A stretch of DNA of 64,000 nt, taken from Nitrospina sp. LS_NOB. Lineage in GTDB: Bacteria; Nitrospinota; Nitrospinia; Nitrospinales; VA-1. This document shows positions 26,395 through 35,380 of this stretch, one piece after another. The notes below the pieces were generated by a model. The model worked only from the letters and a program-made list of their open reading frames with translations, did no database searches and was not told the DNA's origin. The stretch lies in assembly GCA_001542995.1 (NCBI GenBank), contig LFLA01000014.1, forward strand, positions 1 to 64,000, written 5' to 3'. Positions within the stretch are counted from its first letter, which is position 1. Every line of letters starts with the position of its first letter. A program made the translations under genes and the position numbers.

Positions 26395-26985
26395 TCAGCA
26401 GTTTATCGTGTCGTTATCAGTGAAAATCTTTTGTACCCTTTCATCCCATGAATCCTGGGGAATCGAGTCCATCACTTGAAACTCATAGGCCACTCCAAAA
26501 TAGAGCGCCTCATCTCGCAATTGTTTAAAAAGCCAGTCAAAATAACCTCCGCCAAAACCGATTCTTCCTCCGGAACGATCAAACGCCAAGCCTGGTGCGA
26601 TGACGGCATCAATGATTGACGGAGACACCACCTTGGAGTTTAGCCGGGAAGGCTCACGAATATCGTAAGAGCCCAACTCAAATTCCTGGTCCATATCGTT
26701 AATTTCACACACTTCCATTCGCCTTTCCCTTTTTACCAGACGGGGGACATAAACCCGCTTGTCGTCTTTAAGGGAACGCGTAATCATTTCATCGGTACGC
26801 ACTTCGTTGCCGAATGAGAGAAAATACATTACATTCCGGCAATCCGAAAATTCCTTTCGGGCAAACAGTTTGTCTTCTATAGCCCGGCTCATGTTTAAAA
26901 CCTCATCCAGGCTCATGGCATCCCGTCGACGTCTCATTTCCTGACGGACCGCAAACTTATCCATCTTCATGGAGGTAAAAGCCAT
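26395..26985 (-). CDS. fau: 5-formyltetrahydrofolate cyclo-ligase
   Basis: Converts 5-formyl-THF to 5,10-methenyl-THF using ATP. About 196 residues. Signatures are RQEMRRRRDAMS near the N-terminus, FLSFGNEVRTDEMI, RVYVPRLVKRERRMEV, and the nucleotide-loop region APGLAFDRSGGRIGFGGGYFDW. ATG 26985 is preferred, with GGGTGGGGA just upstream; GTG 26994 is an alternative. In many Proteobacteria this gene (ygfA) directly follows zapA and the 6S RNA gene ssrS. The same arrangement is visible here, which supports the RNA call upstream. Confidence 0.95.
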   Translation of the reverse strand: MAFTSMKMDKFAVRQEMRRRRDAMSLDEVLNMSRAIEDKLFARKEFSDCRNVMYFLSFGNEVRTDEMITRSLKDDKRVYVPRLVKRERRMEVCEINDMDQEFELGSYDIREPSRLNSKVVSPSIIDAVIAPGLAFDRSGGRIGFGGGYFDWLFKQLRDEALYFGVAYEFQVMDSIPQDSWDERVQKIFTDNDTINC

Positions 26986-27157
26986 TTTCCCCACCCAGGA
27001 TTGTTGTCAGGATATCGCCAGGTTGCAGCGCACAAAAAATACCCTATTCATTAAGCTTTTAGGAGGAGCAAGACAAAAACCGACCGAAACCGGCAAAGGG
27101 GAGGCAAGGCAGAAACCACCGCTAAAAAAGGTAGAACAAACCTTGTTGTGGATATTC

Positions 27158-27186
27158 AAAAAACGAAACAGACTTTCCCGTTTCGC
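27158..27186 (-). terminator. Rho-independent terminator behind the 6S RNA region
   Basis: On the minus strand CGAAAC and GTTTCG pair around an 11-base loop and are followed directly by TTTTTTG. It lies about 105 bases downstream of the predicted 3' end of the 6S RNA and before fau. Two more hairpins lie between: GGGTTG-GAG-CCAACCC near 27255-27275 and an 8-bp stem TCCGGTTC/GAGCCGGA near 27209-27237. Confidence 0.6.
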
Positions 27187-27291
27187 TCATATTTCACTCC
27201 CAATTGAGTCCGGCTCCGATTATTCCAGAACCGGATATATATTCAGGCTCGGTCGGGTTGGGCTCCAACCCTCTAAAGCTCTTAAACATTC

Positions 27292-27484
27292 AAGTAGTCC
27301 CCCCGTTCATGCCGCGCAAAAACTATTTTTTGAACCTGTCAAGGACAGGTGGGGCATCCGTGAACTGCTTTAGGCTTCCCTCCTGAGAGGGCCTGCACAC
27401 CACAGTCGATCCATCAACCCCTTTCACAAACTGTTGGCTCAAGAAATTAAATTCTTACCCGAGCACAACAGGGAGACACCACTT
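27292..27484 (-). ncRNA. ssrS: 6S RNA (SsrS) candidate
   Basis: About 193 nt on the minus strand in the zapA-fau gap, the location of ssrS in many Proteobacteria. 6S RNA mimics an open promoter and sequesters sigma-70 RNA polymerase. The ends pair to a long closing stem: AAGTGGT with ACTACTT, then TCTCCC with GGGGGGA. The interior keeps features of the E. coli RNA: the segment GAAGCCTAAAGCAG resembles GAAGCCTTAAAACTG, and a perfect hairpin ACCTGTC-CTT-GACAGGT follows, at the position of the E. coli CCTTGAAC hairpin. GCGCGGCAT then leads into the 3' closing arm. A matching promoter lies just upstream. I rate this as probable from structure and synteny, without covariance scoring. Confidence 0.78.
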
Positions 27485-27497
27485 CAAATTCAATCAC

Positions 27498-27526
27498 ATC
27501 CTAACATAAAGACTTGGGTCTCTCAA
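27498..27526 (-). promoter_or_regulatory. Promoter of the 6S RNA candidate
   Basis: On the minus strand TTGAGA (27526-27521) and TAGGAT (27503-27498) are separated by exactly 17 bases. The expected transcription start falls near 27491, a few bases before the 5' arm of the closing stem. The -35 box sits in a small inverted repeat, GGTCT-TGAG-AGACC. Confidence 0.6.
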
Positions 27527-27550
27527 GACCTATCTAAAACATCAAAGCCC

Positions 27551-27844
27551 TTACTTTTCAATGTCTTGAAGCTCTTTATCGAGGGCCGCAACCAATTGCC
27601 GGATTTTCTTTTCTCCCGCCTCATCTTTAGCTCCGGCCTGATTTTTCAACTCCAGCAATTCCTGTGCAATATTGAGCGCCGCGAGGATCGCCAAGTCCAA
27701 AGTGGAGGTTTTACTGCTGGCATTGGCCAACTCTTTCATTTTGGAATCCACATAACCCGCCGCCTCTTCAGCCTCCACTTCTGATGAAGAGCTTTTCAAG
27801 CTATAAGTTTTTCCATAAATCTGGATTTTTTTGCTACTCGCCAT
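27551..27844 (-). CDS. zapA: Cell division protein ZapA
   Basis: A small FtsZ-ring stabiliser that bundles FtsZ filaments. 97 residues from ATG 27844 (a TTG two codons earlier is possible). The N-terminal globular part is KKIQIYGKTYSLKSSSS and the C-terminal half is a dimerising coiled coil with LDLAILAALNIAQELLELK, the family hallmark. It ends with ALDKELQDIEK. A small coiled-coil gene precedes it by 42 bases and is probably cotranscribed. The 6S RNA candidate follows. Confidence 0.92.
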   Translation of the reverse strand: MASSKKIQIYGKTYSLKSSSSEVEAEEAAGYVDSKMKELANASSKTSTLDLAILAALNIAQELLELKNQAGAKDEAGEKKIRQLVAALDKELQDIEK

Positions 27845-27886
27845 ATTCAACCCAATCCAATTAGATCTTTCGGCAGATATTTTTTA

Positions 27887-28165
27887 TCAAGCCAAATCAA
27901 ATTTCTCCAGATTATCCAAAAGAGTCTGAACCTTCGTCCGCATGACTTTGCGGTCTTTTTCATTTTTTTGGCTTAAGGATTCCAATTGGGAAAGGCGAGC
28001 CCGTGTGTCCTGATTTGAGCTTTGTTCCTTTACCAAGTCCCCTTTCTCACGATTAAGTTGATCAACCTGGCGGGACAGCCCCTGGTTTTCCTTCTTAAGA
28101 TGGCGGAACCCCTCCATCAGGGCCAACACGCGTTCTTCCAGTTGATGAATATCCGGTTTAGGCAT
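27887..28165 (-). CDS. Small coiled-coil protein, ZapB-like
   Basis: 92 residues, almost entirely heptad-repeat coiled coil (LEERVLALMEGFRHLKKENQ, LSRQVDQLNREKGDLVKE). The size, the coiled-coil nature and the position between pheT and zapA are typical of small division-associated proteins; in several lineages a similar ORF accompanies zapA. ZapB-like is therefore a reasonable label, based on context rather than sequence identity. The start ATG 28165 is only about 40 bases after the pheT stop. Confidence 0.72.
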   Translation of the reverse strand: MPKPDIHQLEERVLALMEGFRHLKKENQGLSRQVDQLNREKGDLVKEQSSNQDTRARLSQLESLSQKNEKDRKVMRTKVQTLLDNLEKFDLA

Positions 28166-28207
28166 GGCAGAATCGTAGCACCGGGGTATTGGAGTGTCAA
28201 TAACCCC

Positions 28208-30292
28208 TCATTCCCTTAGTGAAGCGCCAAGTTCACTCTTTAAAGCTTGAACAATTTTTTCAAACAACGGGTTGACCTCTTCATCAGAAAGTGTTCTCTC
28301 GGCGGATTGGAACGACAAAGCAAAAGTGAGGCTTTTTTTACCGGCCTGAATTTTCTTTCCCTCAAAATGGTCATACAGCTCAACCTTTTGAATCAGTGGA
28401 CTGCCGGTTTTTAGGATCAAGTCTGCGGCCCTTTGGGAAGTGACCGGCTGATCCACAAGAATAGAAATATCGCGGTAAGTCTCCGGAAATTTGGCAATCG
28501 GCTGAAACCGGAGAGAGGATGAAAGTGAATTCTCCAGAGCTCCCAAATCAAGTTCCAAGGCATAAACATTTTGCCCTAACTCGCCAACCAGATTCTGCTG
28601 GGGTGCCATCTGACCCAGGTAACCCAACGTCTCACCATTGCCCCGAACCTGCACCGATTTTCCCGGTATCAGAAACGGTCCACTATCGGGAGAAGTTTGC
28701 AATTTTAAATGCAGGTGCTCCATCAGCGTTTCCAGCGCTCCCTTGAGATCATAGAAGTCATACTCCTGACCTCTCGGTTTCCAGGGAGTGAGCTCATAAG
28801 GCCCCAGCACGATGGCTGACAGCACCGCTTTTTCCGTACGCTCTCCAGAAGAGTTTGCAAAATAGACGCTTCCCACCTCAAACAATTTAATCGGTTTCTG
28901 GCCCTTGCTCAAATTGAGCCCGGCAGTCTTCAACAGACCGGGAAGCAGGCTGGTGCGCATCGTATCGTTTTCGGAGCTTAATGGATTTTTTAACGCTATC
29001 GTCTGATCCTGCTCTGCGGCAAAAGCGGTTTTGAATTCTTCGGCATAGGCGCGTTCGATAAAACTGAAATGAACCGTTTCGGCAAACCCGGCATAACAGA
29101 AAACCTCCCGCACTTTTTTAATGATGTCTTGCCGGGCTGTTACCTTCACCGGTCTAACCCCCGCCATTGGAAAAACCGTGCCGACCTTGTCAAACCCATC
29201 AATGCGCGCAATCTCTTCGATCAGATCAACCTCGCGCGAAAGATCGGGACGAAAACTGGGGATTTTCACCTGCATCGTTTCCGACGGTTTCGCAATCTCC
29301 ATGCCCAATCGGGAAAGCAGATCCTGAATTTGCCCGGCGTTAAAACTTGCACCCAAAAGCTGATTCACCCGGCTCACTCTTAACGGAACACATATCGATT
29401 TTCCCGCATCAGGATAAATATCCACTTGACCAGAGCAGATTTCTCCCCCCGCCAAATCCTTCATCAGCAGAGCGGCCCTTGCCTGAGCGGAAACCACGCC
29501 ACTTAAATCCACACCGCGTTCGAAGCGGTAAGAAGAATCCGAACGCAATCCATATTTTTTTGAGCCTTTGCGAACCGTAGCCGGATCAAAGCAGGCACTC
29601 TCCAGCACAACATGGCAGGTCGTTTCAGAGACCTGACTATTGGTCCCGCCCATGATCCCCGCTAATGCCACGGGCTTTTCGCCATCGGCGATGACCAGGG
29701 TCTCCGCGTCGAGCTTCAATTCGGTCCCGTCCAGACTGGCGAAAGGTTCACCTTTTTTCGCCCGGCGAATGATAATTTTATGGTCGGCCAAAAGGTCCCG
29801 GTCAAACGCGTGCAAAGGCTGACCGTATTCCATCATCACGAAGTTGGTGATATCCACAATATTATTGATGGGCCGAAGGCCGATAGCAGCCAGCCGGTCT
29901 TTCAGCCATTTTGGTGAGGGGCCTACTTTCACATTTTCTATCACTAAGGCGCAATAACGAGAGCACAGTTTCGGTTCTAGATTTTCAACCGATACGCGAT
30001 CTTCTACCGCCACCGCTCCCGACTCGGCCTTCAGGAATTTAAGCGGATCGGTCAGCTTCAAGGATTTGTTCAATAGCGCCGAAACCTCACGCGCCACACC
30101 AATATGCGACAAACAATAACCCCGGTTGGGCGTCACATTCAACTCCAGCACTTCGCTCTTTTCCCCATCGGGCAACTCCACCGTTTCATGGCTTTCGATT
30201 TCCAACCCGGCCATAGTCAGGACATGGCCCAACTCCTCTGTCGGGACATCAATTTCGGTATATTCTTTCAACCAGTCAACTTGTACTTTCAT
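28208..30292 (-). CDS. pheT: Phenylalanine--tRNA ligase beta subunit lacking the tRNA-binding OB domain
   Basis: The large subunit of the alpha2-beta2 synthetase. Only 694 residues versus about 790-800 usual. The first segment (VDWLKEYTEIDVPTEELG, MAGLEIE) passes after ten residues directly into LELNVTPNRGYCLSHIGVAR, which normally follows a roughly 110-residue tRNA-bind (EMAP-like, B2) domain. That domain is missing. The rest is normal: the B3/B4 editing domain (PINNIVDITNFVMMEYGQPLH), B5 (KIPSFRPDLSREVDLIEEIA), the catalytic-like core and a C-terminal ferredoxin-like anticodon domain (FPETYRDISILVDQ). No pheS is adjacent: the upstream neighbour is the divergent rnr. The reading frame shows no sign of damage. 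Confidence 0.95.
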   Translation of the reverse strand: MKVQVDWLKEYTEIDVPTEELGHVLTMAGLEIESHETVELPDGEKSEVLELNVTPNRGYCLSHIGVAREVSALLNKSLKLTDPLKFLKAESGAVAVEDRVSVENLEPKLCSRYCALVIENVKVGPSPKWLKDRLAAIGLRPINNIVDITNFVMMEYGQPLHAFDRDLLADHKIIIRRAKKGEPFASLDGTELKLDAETLVIADGEKPVALAGIMGGTNSQVSETTCHVVLESACFDPATVRKGSKKYGLRSDSSYRFERGVDLSGVVSAQARAALLMKDLAGGEICSGQVDIYPDAGKSICVPLRVSRVNQLLGASFNAGQIQDLLSRLGMEIAKPSETMQVKIPSFRPDLSREVDLIEEIARIDGFDKVGTVFPMAGVRPVKVTARQDIIKKVREVFCYAGFAETVHFSFIERAYAEEFKTAFAAEQDQTIALKNPLSSENDTMRTSLLPGLLKTAGLNLSKGQKPIKLFEVGSVYFANSSGERTEKAVLSAIVLGPYELTPWKPRGQEYDFYDLKGALETLMEHLHLKLQTSPDSGPFLIPGKSVQVRGNGETLGYLGQMAPQQNLVGELGQNVYALELDLGALENSLSSSLRFQPIAKFPETYRDISILVDQPVTSQRAADLILKTGSPLIQKVELYDHFEGKKIQAGKKSLTFALSFQSAERTLSDEEVNPLFEKIVQALKSELGASLRE

Positions 30293-30481
30293 GAAGTTCC
30301 TTTATATTTCAAAGCCGCGCTCCGAGGGATTATATGTGAACCTTCTTTAAAAATCCACAAGGCGCAAAACCACAATCAACCTATCACTGTTTATGAGTTC
30401 CTTCCCAGTGCGGAATATCTCTCCCCGTGATAAAGTATGCTGGAAATGGGTGCTTGAATAAGCACGAAATCGTCCATGGAG

Positions 30482-30596
30482 TCCAGCGTCACGCTGGCGG
30501 CGAACCGCCGCTGGTAACTTGCAATGGCTTATAAAGCCGAGACAACTCTTTGCTCGCCAACAAAAGCTATTGCTAGTTGGCCCTACGCCGAGTGGT
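30482..30596. repeat. Dispersed palindromic repeat between pheT and rnr
   Basis: CCAGCGTCACGCTGG at 30483-30497, then a small hairpin GGCGGCGAACCGCCG, AAAGCCGAGACAACTCTTTG, CTCGCCAACAAAAGC and TTGGCCCTACGCCGAGTGG. The unit ends exactly one base before the rnr ATG. Confidence 0.82.
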
Positions 30597-32687
30597 ATGA
30601 AACTCACAGAAGAAAAAATTCTCTCGCTGATGAAAAAGAAAGTCACGCGTCCCATGAAGGTCGCGGAACTTTCTCGCCAGTTGGGTGTGCCTGAAACTCA
30701 GAAACGGGAGTTTCGCAACCTCATCAAAGAAATGGCTGGCGAAGGCACCTTGATAAAAATCCGTGGAGGGCGCTACGGGCTTCCCGATGAAATGAATCTG
30801 GTCACCGGAAAACTACACGGCCATCCAAACGGTTTTGGATTCGTCATCCCCGATCATCAACAGGGCGAGGATGATGTTTACGTCAACCGCCGTCATATGA
30901 ACGAAGCCATGCACAAAGATCATGTCGTGGTTCGAATCGAGTCAGAGCGGGAGCCCGGAAAGCCTCAAGGGCGTGTCATACGCATTCTCCAGCGCAACAC
31001 CACGCATATCGTTGGCACTTATGAGACTTTCGGCAGGGACGGCTGGGTCATCCCCACCGAATCCAAATATTTCCATGATGTATTTGTTCCCGGTAAAAAT
31101 CGCAAGGGAGCCAAAAACGGGCAAATCGTCCACGTGGAAATTGAAACTTTCCCGACCCGGCACAAACCTCCCATCGGCAAAGTGGTCGAAGTGCTGGGAA
31201 TATCCAACGACCCGAATGTCGAGGTCCAGTCCATCTTCAGAAAGCACGGGGTCCGCCAGAGCTTTGCCCCGGAAGTTCTTGATGAGGCCCGACACGTTGG
31301 AGCAGAAGACCCCGCCGGTTCTTTGAAAGAACGAAAAGATTTCACAAAACTTCTGACCTTCACCATCGACGGGGAACGGGCCAAGGATTTTGATGACGCA
31401 GTTTCGCTGGAACGCTTCGGAGAAGGGTACAGGCTCGGCGTCCATATCGCCGATGTCAGCCATTTTGTGCGGGAAAATTCCCTGCTCGACCAGGAAGCCC
31501 TGGAAAGGGCAACCAGCATCTACTACGCCGACGGCGTCATCCCCATGCTTCCCGTTTCCCTGTCCAACGAAGCCTGCAGTTTAAAACCGAATGAACCACG
31601 CCTGACAGTCAGCGCCATCATGGACTTCGATCACGAAGCAAAATTTATCGCCGGAACGCTTCATCCTTCGGTCATCAAAAGCCAGCGCCGGTTCACCTAT
31701 AACGAGGTTCATAGCTTACTGGAAGAAGAAAAGGATGATCCATTTTTGCCGACCCTGACTGATATGTATCGACTCAGCCAACTCCTGCGTAAAAAGAGAT
31801 TCCAGAATGGCAGTGTCGATTTCCAGGTGCCCGAGCCGGAAATCCACATGGATTCCTCCGGCCATGTTGAGCGCATCGGCATCAGCGAACATAACCCGGC
31901 GCACGAATTAATTGAGGAGTTCATGCTGGCCGCCAACCAATTTGTTGCCCTCAGTTTGCACGAACGCGGCATACCGTCCATCCACCGGATTCATGAAGCG
32001 CCCGACCCCGCCCGGCTCACCGGGTTCAACGAGTTTGTCGACTCTTTCAAACTGCGCCTTCCCTCACCAGCCCGCTCAACAGATTTGCAGACTCTGCTGA
32101 AACAAATTAGCGGACGCCCGGAAGAAAGAGTCGTCAACACACTGCTTCTTCGCACCATGAAGAAAGCGCGCTATTCCGAAACCGATCCCGGCCATTTCTG
32201 CCTGGGCTTTCCTCATTACGCCCATTTCACTTCGCCGATCCGCCGCTATCCCGATCTTGTGCTGCACCGGATCATCAAGAAATACCTGAAACGCAAATGC
32301 CCGCAAAAAGAAAAAAAAGCACTGTTGTCCCAACTCGCCGAAATCTCGGAACAGTCCACCCAAATGGAAATCCAAGCCATGTCGATAGAACGGGAAGTGA
32401 CCGACCTACGCCGGGCCCAGTTCATGGCAGATAAGATCGGTAAAACTTTTCATGGGATCATCACGGGTGTTATTGGGTTCGGATTTTTTGTCGAGTTGGA
32501 AGAGGTGTTCGTCGAAGGGCTGGTTAAAATTTCCAGTATCACAGACGACTATTACCTGTTTATCGAAACCGAACACCAGCTCATCGGGCAAAGACGCCAT
32601 CGCAGTTTCCAAATAGGCGACCCAGTTAAAGTACGGGTGGCGGCTGTGGATCTGGGCCAAAAACGTATCGACCTGACTGTTCTGTGA
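30597..32687 (+). CDS. rnr: Ribonuclease R
   Basis: A processive 3'-5' exoribonuclease of the RNB family, 696 residues from ATG 30597. Domains in order: an N-terminal helix-turn-helix (LSRQLGVPETQKREFRNLIK), two cold-shock OB domains (HPNGFGFVIPDH), the RNB catalytic domain with the acidic cluster IDGERAKDFDDAVSLER and HIADVSHFVRENSLLDQEA, CSLKPNEPRLTVS, HFTSPIRRYPDLVLHR, and a C-terminal S1 domain (GFGFFVELEEVFVEGLVKIS). The start codon abuts a repeat copy and has no good ribosome-binding site. The stop is followed two bases later by another repeat. Confidence 0.96.
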   Translation: MKLTEEKILSLMKKKVTRPMKVAELSRQLGVPETQKREFRNLIKEMAGEGTLIKIRGGRYGLPDEMNLVTGKLHGHPNGFGFVIPDHQQGEDDVYVNRRHMNEAMHKDHVVVRIESEREPGKPQGRVIRILQRNTTHIVGTYETFGRDGWVIPTESKYFHDVFVPGKNRKGAKNGQIVHVEIETFPTRHKPPIGKVVEVLGISNDPNVEVQSIFRKHGVRQSFAPEVLDEARHVGAEDPAGSLKERKDFTKLLTFTIDGERAKDFDDAVSLERFGEGYRLGVHIADVSHFVRENSLLDQEALERATSIYYADGVIPMLPVSLSNEACSLKPNEPRLTVSAIMDFDHEAKFIAGTLHPSVIKSQRRFTYNEVHSLLEEEKDDPFLPTLTDMYRLSQLLRKKRFQNGSVDFQVPEPEIHMDSSGHVERIGISEHNPAHELIEEFMLAANQFVALSLHERGIPSIHRIHEAPDPARLTGFNEFVDSFKLRLPSPARSTDLQTLLKQISGRPEERVVNTLLLRTMKKARYSETDPGHFCLGFPHYAHFTSPIRRYPDLVLHRIIKKYLKRKCPQKEKKALLSQLAEISEQSTQMEIQAMSIEREVTDLRRAQFMADKIGKTFHGIITGVIGFGFFVELEEVFVEGLVKISSITDDYYLFIETEHQLIGQRRHRSFQIGDPVKVRVAAVDLGQKRIDLTVL

Positions 32688-32850
32688 CCACCACTAGGCG
32701 TGGTGCCAGTGGAGGGGGAGAAAAATGACCACAACTTCTTTGGTCGGGCAATCATTATCTCGGCTCAAAAAGCTATTTTCAGTCGGGTCCAGCGAGTTAT
32801 GCTCTTCATTAATTTCATGCCCCGCATGGGGTATCACGCTGGCGGCGACT
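32688..32850. repeat. Dispersed palindromic repeat supplying the comEC start region
   Basis: It begins right after the rnr stop with CCACCACTAGGCGTGG, continues with ATTATCTCGGCTCAAAAAGC, GGGTCCAGCG, ATGCCCCGCATGGGGTAT and TCACGCTGG followed by a CGGCGACTCGCCG hairpin. GGAGGGGGAG and ATG 32725 inside it form the apparent translation start of comEC. Confidence 0.75.
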
Positions 32851-35364
32851 CGCCGGTCGCCTCCTCTCCTGCCCTTTTTGCTCGCTTACATGGGCGGGAT
32901 TTGCGGTTCCTTTGCCGTCACCCGACAATTCATTGCTCCCTATTTATTACCGCTTGGCTTGTTTCTCTTTGCCCTGTTTCTCGTTCAAAATAAAAAACGG
33001 GAATCCATGATTGTTCTTTTTCTGGCTGGCTTCGGATTCCTCGCCCCGAGCTTTACAGATTTAACCCGGCCCTCGAACCATATTCTCAATCACATTGAGG
33101 AGGGACGAACCACGGCGGTAGAAGGCCGGTTAGTTTCAACACCACGCGTTCTTGAAGATCGAACGTATTATCTACTCGAACTGGAATCCCTGGGCACCCG
33201 GCCTATAACCGGAACTGCGCGGGTGAGTGTTTATAAACCGCATACCGTTTTTAAAGCTGGAGACCGGGTCCGATTCAACAAAATACGTCTTAAAATTCCC
33301 CGCAACTTTAAAAATCCCGGTCGCTTTGATTACCACCTTTATCTGAAATCGAGAGGCATTGACGTCACCGGAAACATCTCCCGTCCAGAAACCATGGAAC
33401 GGACAGGCCGGTTCAACCTGCCCTTCTGGCATACAGGCCCCCAACAATTAAGAAGCCGACTCCTTGAAAGCCTGGGAAAACTTTTTCCCGGGCAGGAAGG
33501 AGCCTTGCTCAAAGCCATGGTTTTGGGGATGAAAGATTCCTTGCCCGCTGAAGTGCGGGAAACTTATATCGCCACCGGACTGGCCCACCTGATGGCAGTG
33601 TCCGGACTGCACATCGGCTTTGTGGCGGCTGCCTCTTATTTTATTCTCTGGCCTGTGGTGTTTTATGGACTCTTTCGGCTGAAGCCGGACAGCGCCCGCG
33701 CCGGACACACCCGAAAGGTCACAGCCGTTCTCTGCCTGATCCCGGTTCTTTTCTATATGGTAGTGGTCGGTGCCAAAGTATCTTCGCTCAGAGCGGGTAT
33801 CATGGTGAGCACCCTGCTGCTCGCCGTTTTGTTTGACCGGCAAAGCAGTCTCTTCAATGCCTTTCTGGGCGCTGGGTTCATCATCCTGCTGTGGCAACCC
33901 ACATCTATATTGGATGTTGGTTTTCAACTTTCCTTTTTGGCAGTTGGGGGAATCCTGCTGGTCTTCACCCTGTTGTCGGAGATCAGTGATGACCCGGTGG
34001 CCCGGATGGGAGAACCCACATGGTCGCAAAAATTGATGCGGGGTTATCCCACTGGCACCCGGAAAGCTTTTTGGCAATCACTGAAATTTCGCTTTGAGAA
34101 AATTTTGATCGGCGGAGCCCTGGTATCGGTCACCGTCACCGCCGCCACCCTCCCGGTTCTGATTTACCAGTTCAACCGCATCAGCATGGTCGGTGTTTTT
34201 TTGAACATCCTCATGGTGCCTCTGGCCTCCCTTTTGATCCCCACAGTACTGCTGACAACAATTGTGGGAACCGTTTTCCCCACTCTGGCCGCCTTGCCTG
34301 CCCTGCCCGCGCTGGGTATCACCCAATTTTTTTTATGGCTGCCAGAGATTTTTGCGCGCCTTCCTTTCTCCTCCCTCTATGTTCCGACGCCTCCACCCCT
34401 GTGGCTGGTTTTCTATTTTTCAGCCCTCTTGACCGGACTACTCGCTTTTCAAATCCGTGCACTGAATCAGGAAGTGGGTGGCTGGCTAAAAAAAAGTTTT
34501 ATCGTTTTTGTGCTAGGCACACTGGTTTTATTTTCCTGGCCGCGTGCCTTTCAGTTTCCCGGCAATACCTTGTCCATAAGCGTGCTGGATGTCGGGCAGG
34601 GAGAATCCCTTCTCATCGAGTTCCCAAATGGTGAAACGCTGGTGATGGATGGTGGCGGGTTTTATAAAAACCGGCTTGATGTGGGCAAACGGGTGGTCGC
34701 GCCTTTCCTGTGGAATCGAGGCATTCGAAAAATCGATTATATGGTCGCCACCCATTCCGACAACGACCATATTCGTGGATTGTATGCCCTGCTTGATCTT
34801 TTCCCGGTCAAACATTTTCTGACCCTGGGCGATAATTTCGTTGGCCGGCGACTCGGGAACCTACAGAATCGGGCCCTGAGTAAGGGCGCAAAACTCTTAC
34901 CCTTAAAGATGAACAAACCCATCAACATTGGCGAAGTCCGACTCATTCCTCTTCACCCTGAACCAGGTAGCCCCACCGATTCAGGTCGAAGGATTGATAA
35001 CGATCTTTCGCTGGTCATGCGTCTTGAGTATAAAAATTTCAGCATGCTGTTGTTCACTGGGGACATCAGCGATAAAATAGAAGAAAAACTGTCGAACTCC
35101 CAGCACCAACTTAAAGCAGATATTTTAAAAGCCCCACATCACGGCAGCCGGTTTTCCAATTCACCGGCATTTATCGAGGCCGTCGCACCCGGCACAGTGA
35201 TATTTTCCAGCGGTTACCTCAACCGCATGCGCCACCCCCATCCAGAAACTCTGGAACGCTACCAGAAGGCGGGCGTCGATATCCGCCGCACCGATGCACA
35301 CGGCGCGGTGCAGGTCATCACCGATGGGAACGACTACCAAATCCGCACACACGACTCCTTATAA
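32725..35364 (+). CDS. comEC: ComEC/Rec2 competence channel protein
   Basis: The inner-membrane channel for single-stranded DNA during natural transformation. About 879 residues. The native-looking protein begins near residue 46 with PPLLPFLLAYMGGICGSF; residues 1-45 are translated from dispersed repeat sequence, with a strong ribosome-binding site GGAGGGGGAG before ATG 32725. An OB-like periplasmic domain follows (VEGRLVSTPRVLEDRTYYLL). Then comes the multi-helix Competence domain (LLKAMVLGMKDSLPAEVRE, HLMAVSGLHIGFVA) and a C-terminal MBL-fold nuclease-like domain (VLDVGQGESLLIEFPNGETL, VATHSDNDHIRGL, LKAPHHGSRFSNS). All domains are complete. The only pilus-related gene in the window is pilD. 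Confidence 0.93.
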   Translation: MTTTSLVGQSLSRLKKLFSVGSSELCSSLISCPAWGITLAATRRSPPLLPFLLAYMGGICGSFAVTRQFIAPYLLPLGLFLFALFLVQNKKRESMIVLFLAGFGFLAPSFTDLTRPSNHILNHIEEGRTTAVEGRLVSTPRVLEDRTYYLLELESLGTRPITGTARVSVYKPHTVFKAGDRVRFNKIRLKIPRNFKNPGRFDYHLYLKSRGIDVTGNISRPETMERTGRFNLPFWHTGPQQLRSRLLESLGKLFPGQEGALLKAMVLGMKDSLPAEVRETYIATGLAHLMAVSGLHIGFVAAASYFILWPVVFYGLFRLKPDSARAGHTRKVTAVLCLIPVLFYMVVVGAKVSSLRAGIMVSTLLLAVLFDRQSSLFNAFLGAGFIILLWQPTSILDVGFQLSFLAVGGILLVFTLLSEISDDPVARMGEPTWSQKLMRGYPTGTRKAFWQSLKFRFEKILIGGALVSVTVTAATLPVLIYQFNRISMVGVFLNILMVPLASLLIPTVLLTTIVGTVFPTLAALPALPALGITQFFLWLPEIFARLPFSSLYVPTPPPLWLVFYFSALLTGLLAFQIRALNQEVGGWLKKSFIVFVLGTLVLFSWPRAFQFPGNTLSISVLDVGQGESLLIEFPNGETLVMDGGGFYKNRLDVGKRVVAPFLWNRGIRKIDYMVATHSDNDHIRGLYALLDLFPVKHFLTLGDNFVGRRLGNLQNRALSKGAKLLPLKMNKPINIGEVRLIPLHPEPGSPTDSGRRIDNDLSLVMRLEYKNFSMLLFTGDISDKIEEKLSNSQHQLKADILKAPHHGSRFSNSPAFIEAVAPGTVIFSSGYLNRMRHPHPETLERYQKAGVDIRRTDAHGAVQVITDGNDYQIRTHDSL

Positions 35365-35380
35365 AATAATCATATCAAGT

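Noticed and set aside
33448-34077. 209-aa minus-strand frame inside comEC
   Set aside because: His/Gln-rich shadow of the hydrophobic ComEC helices.
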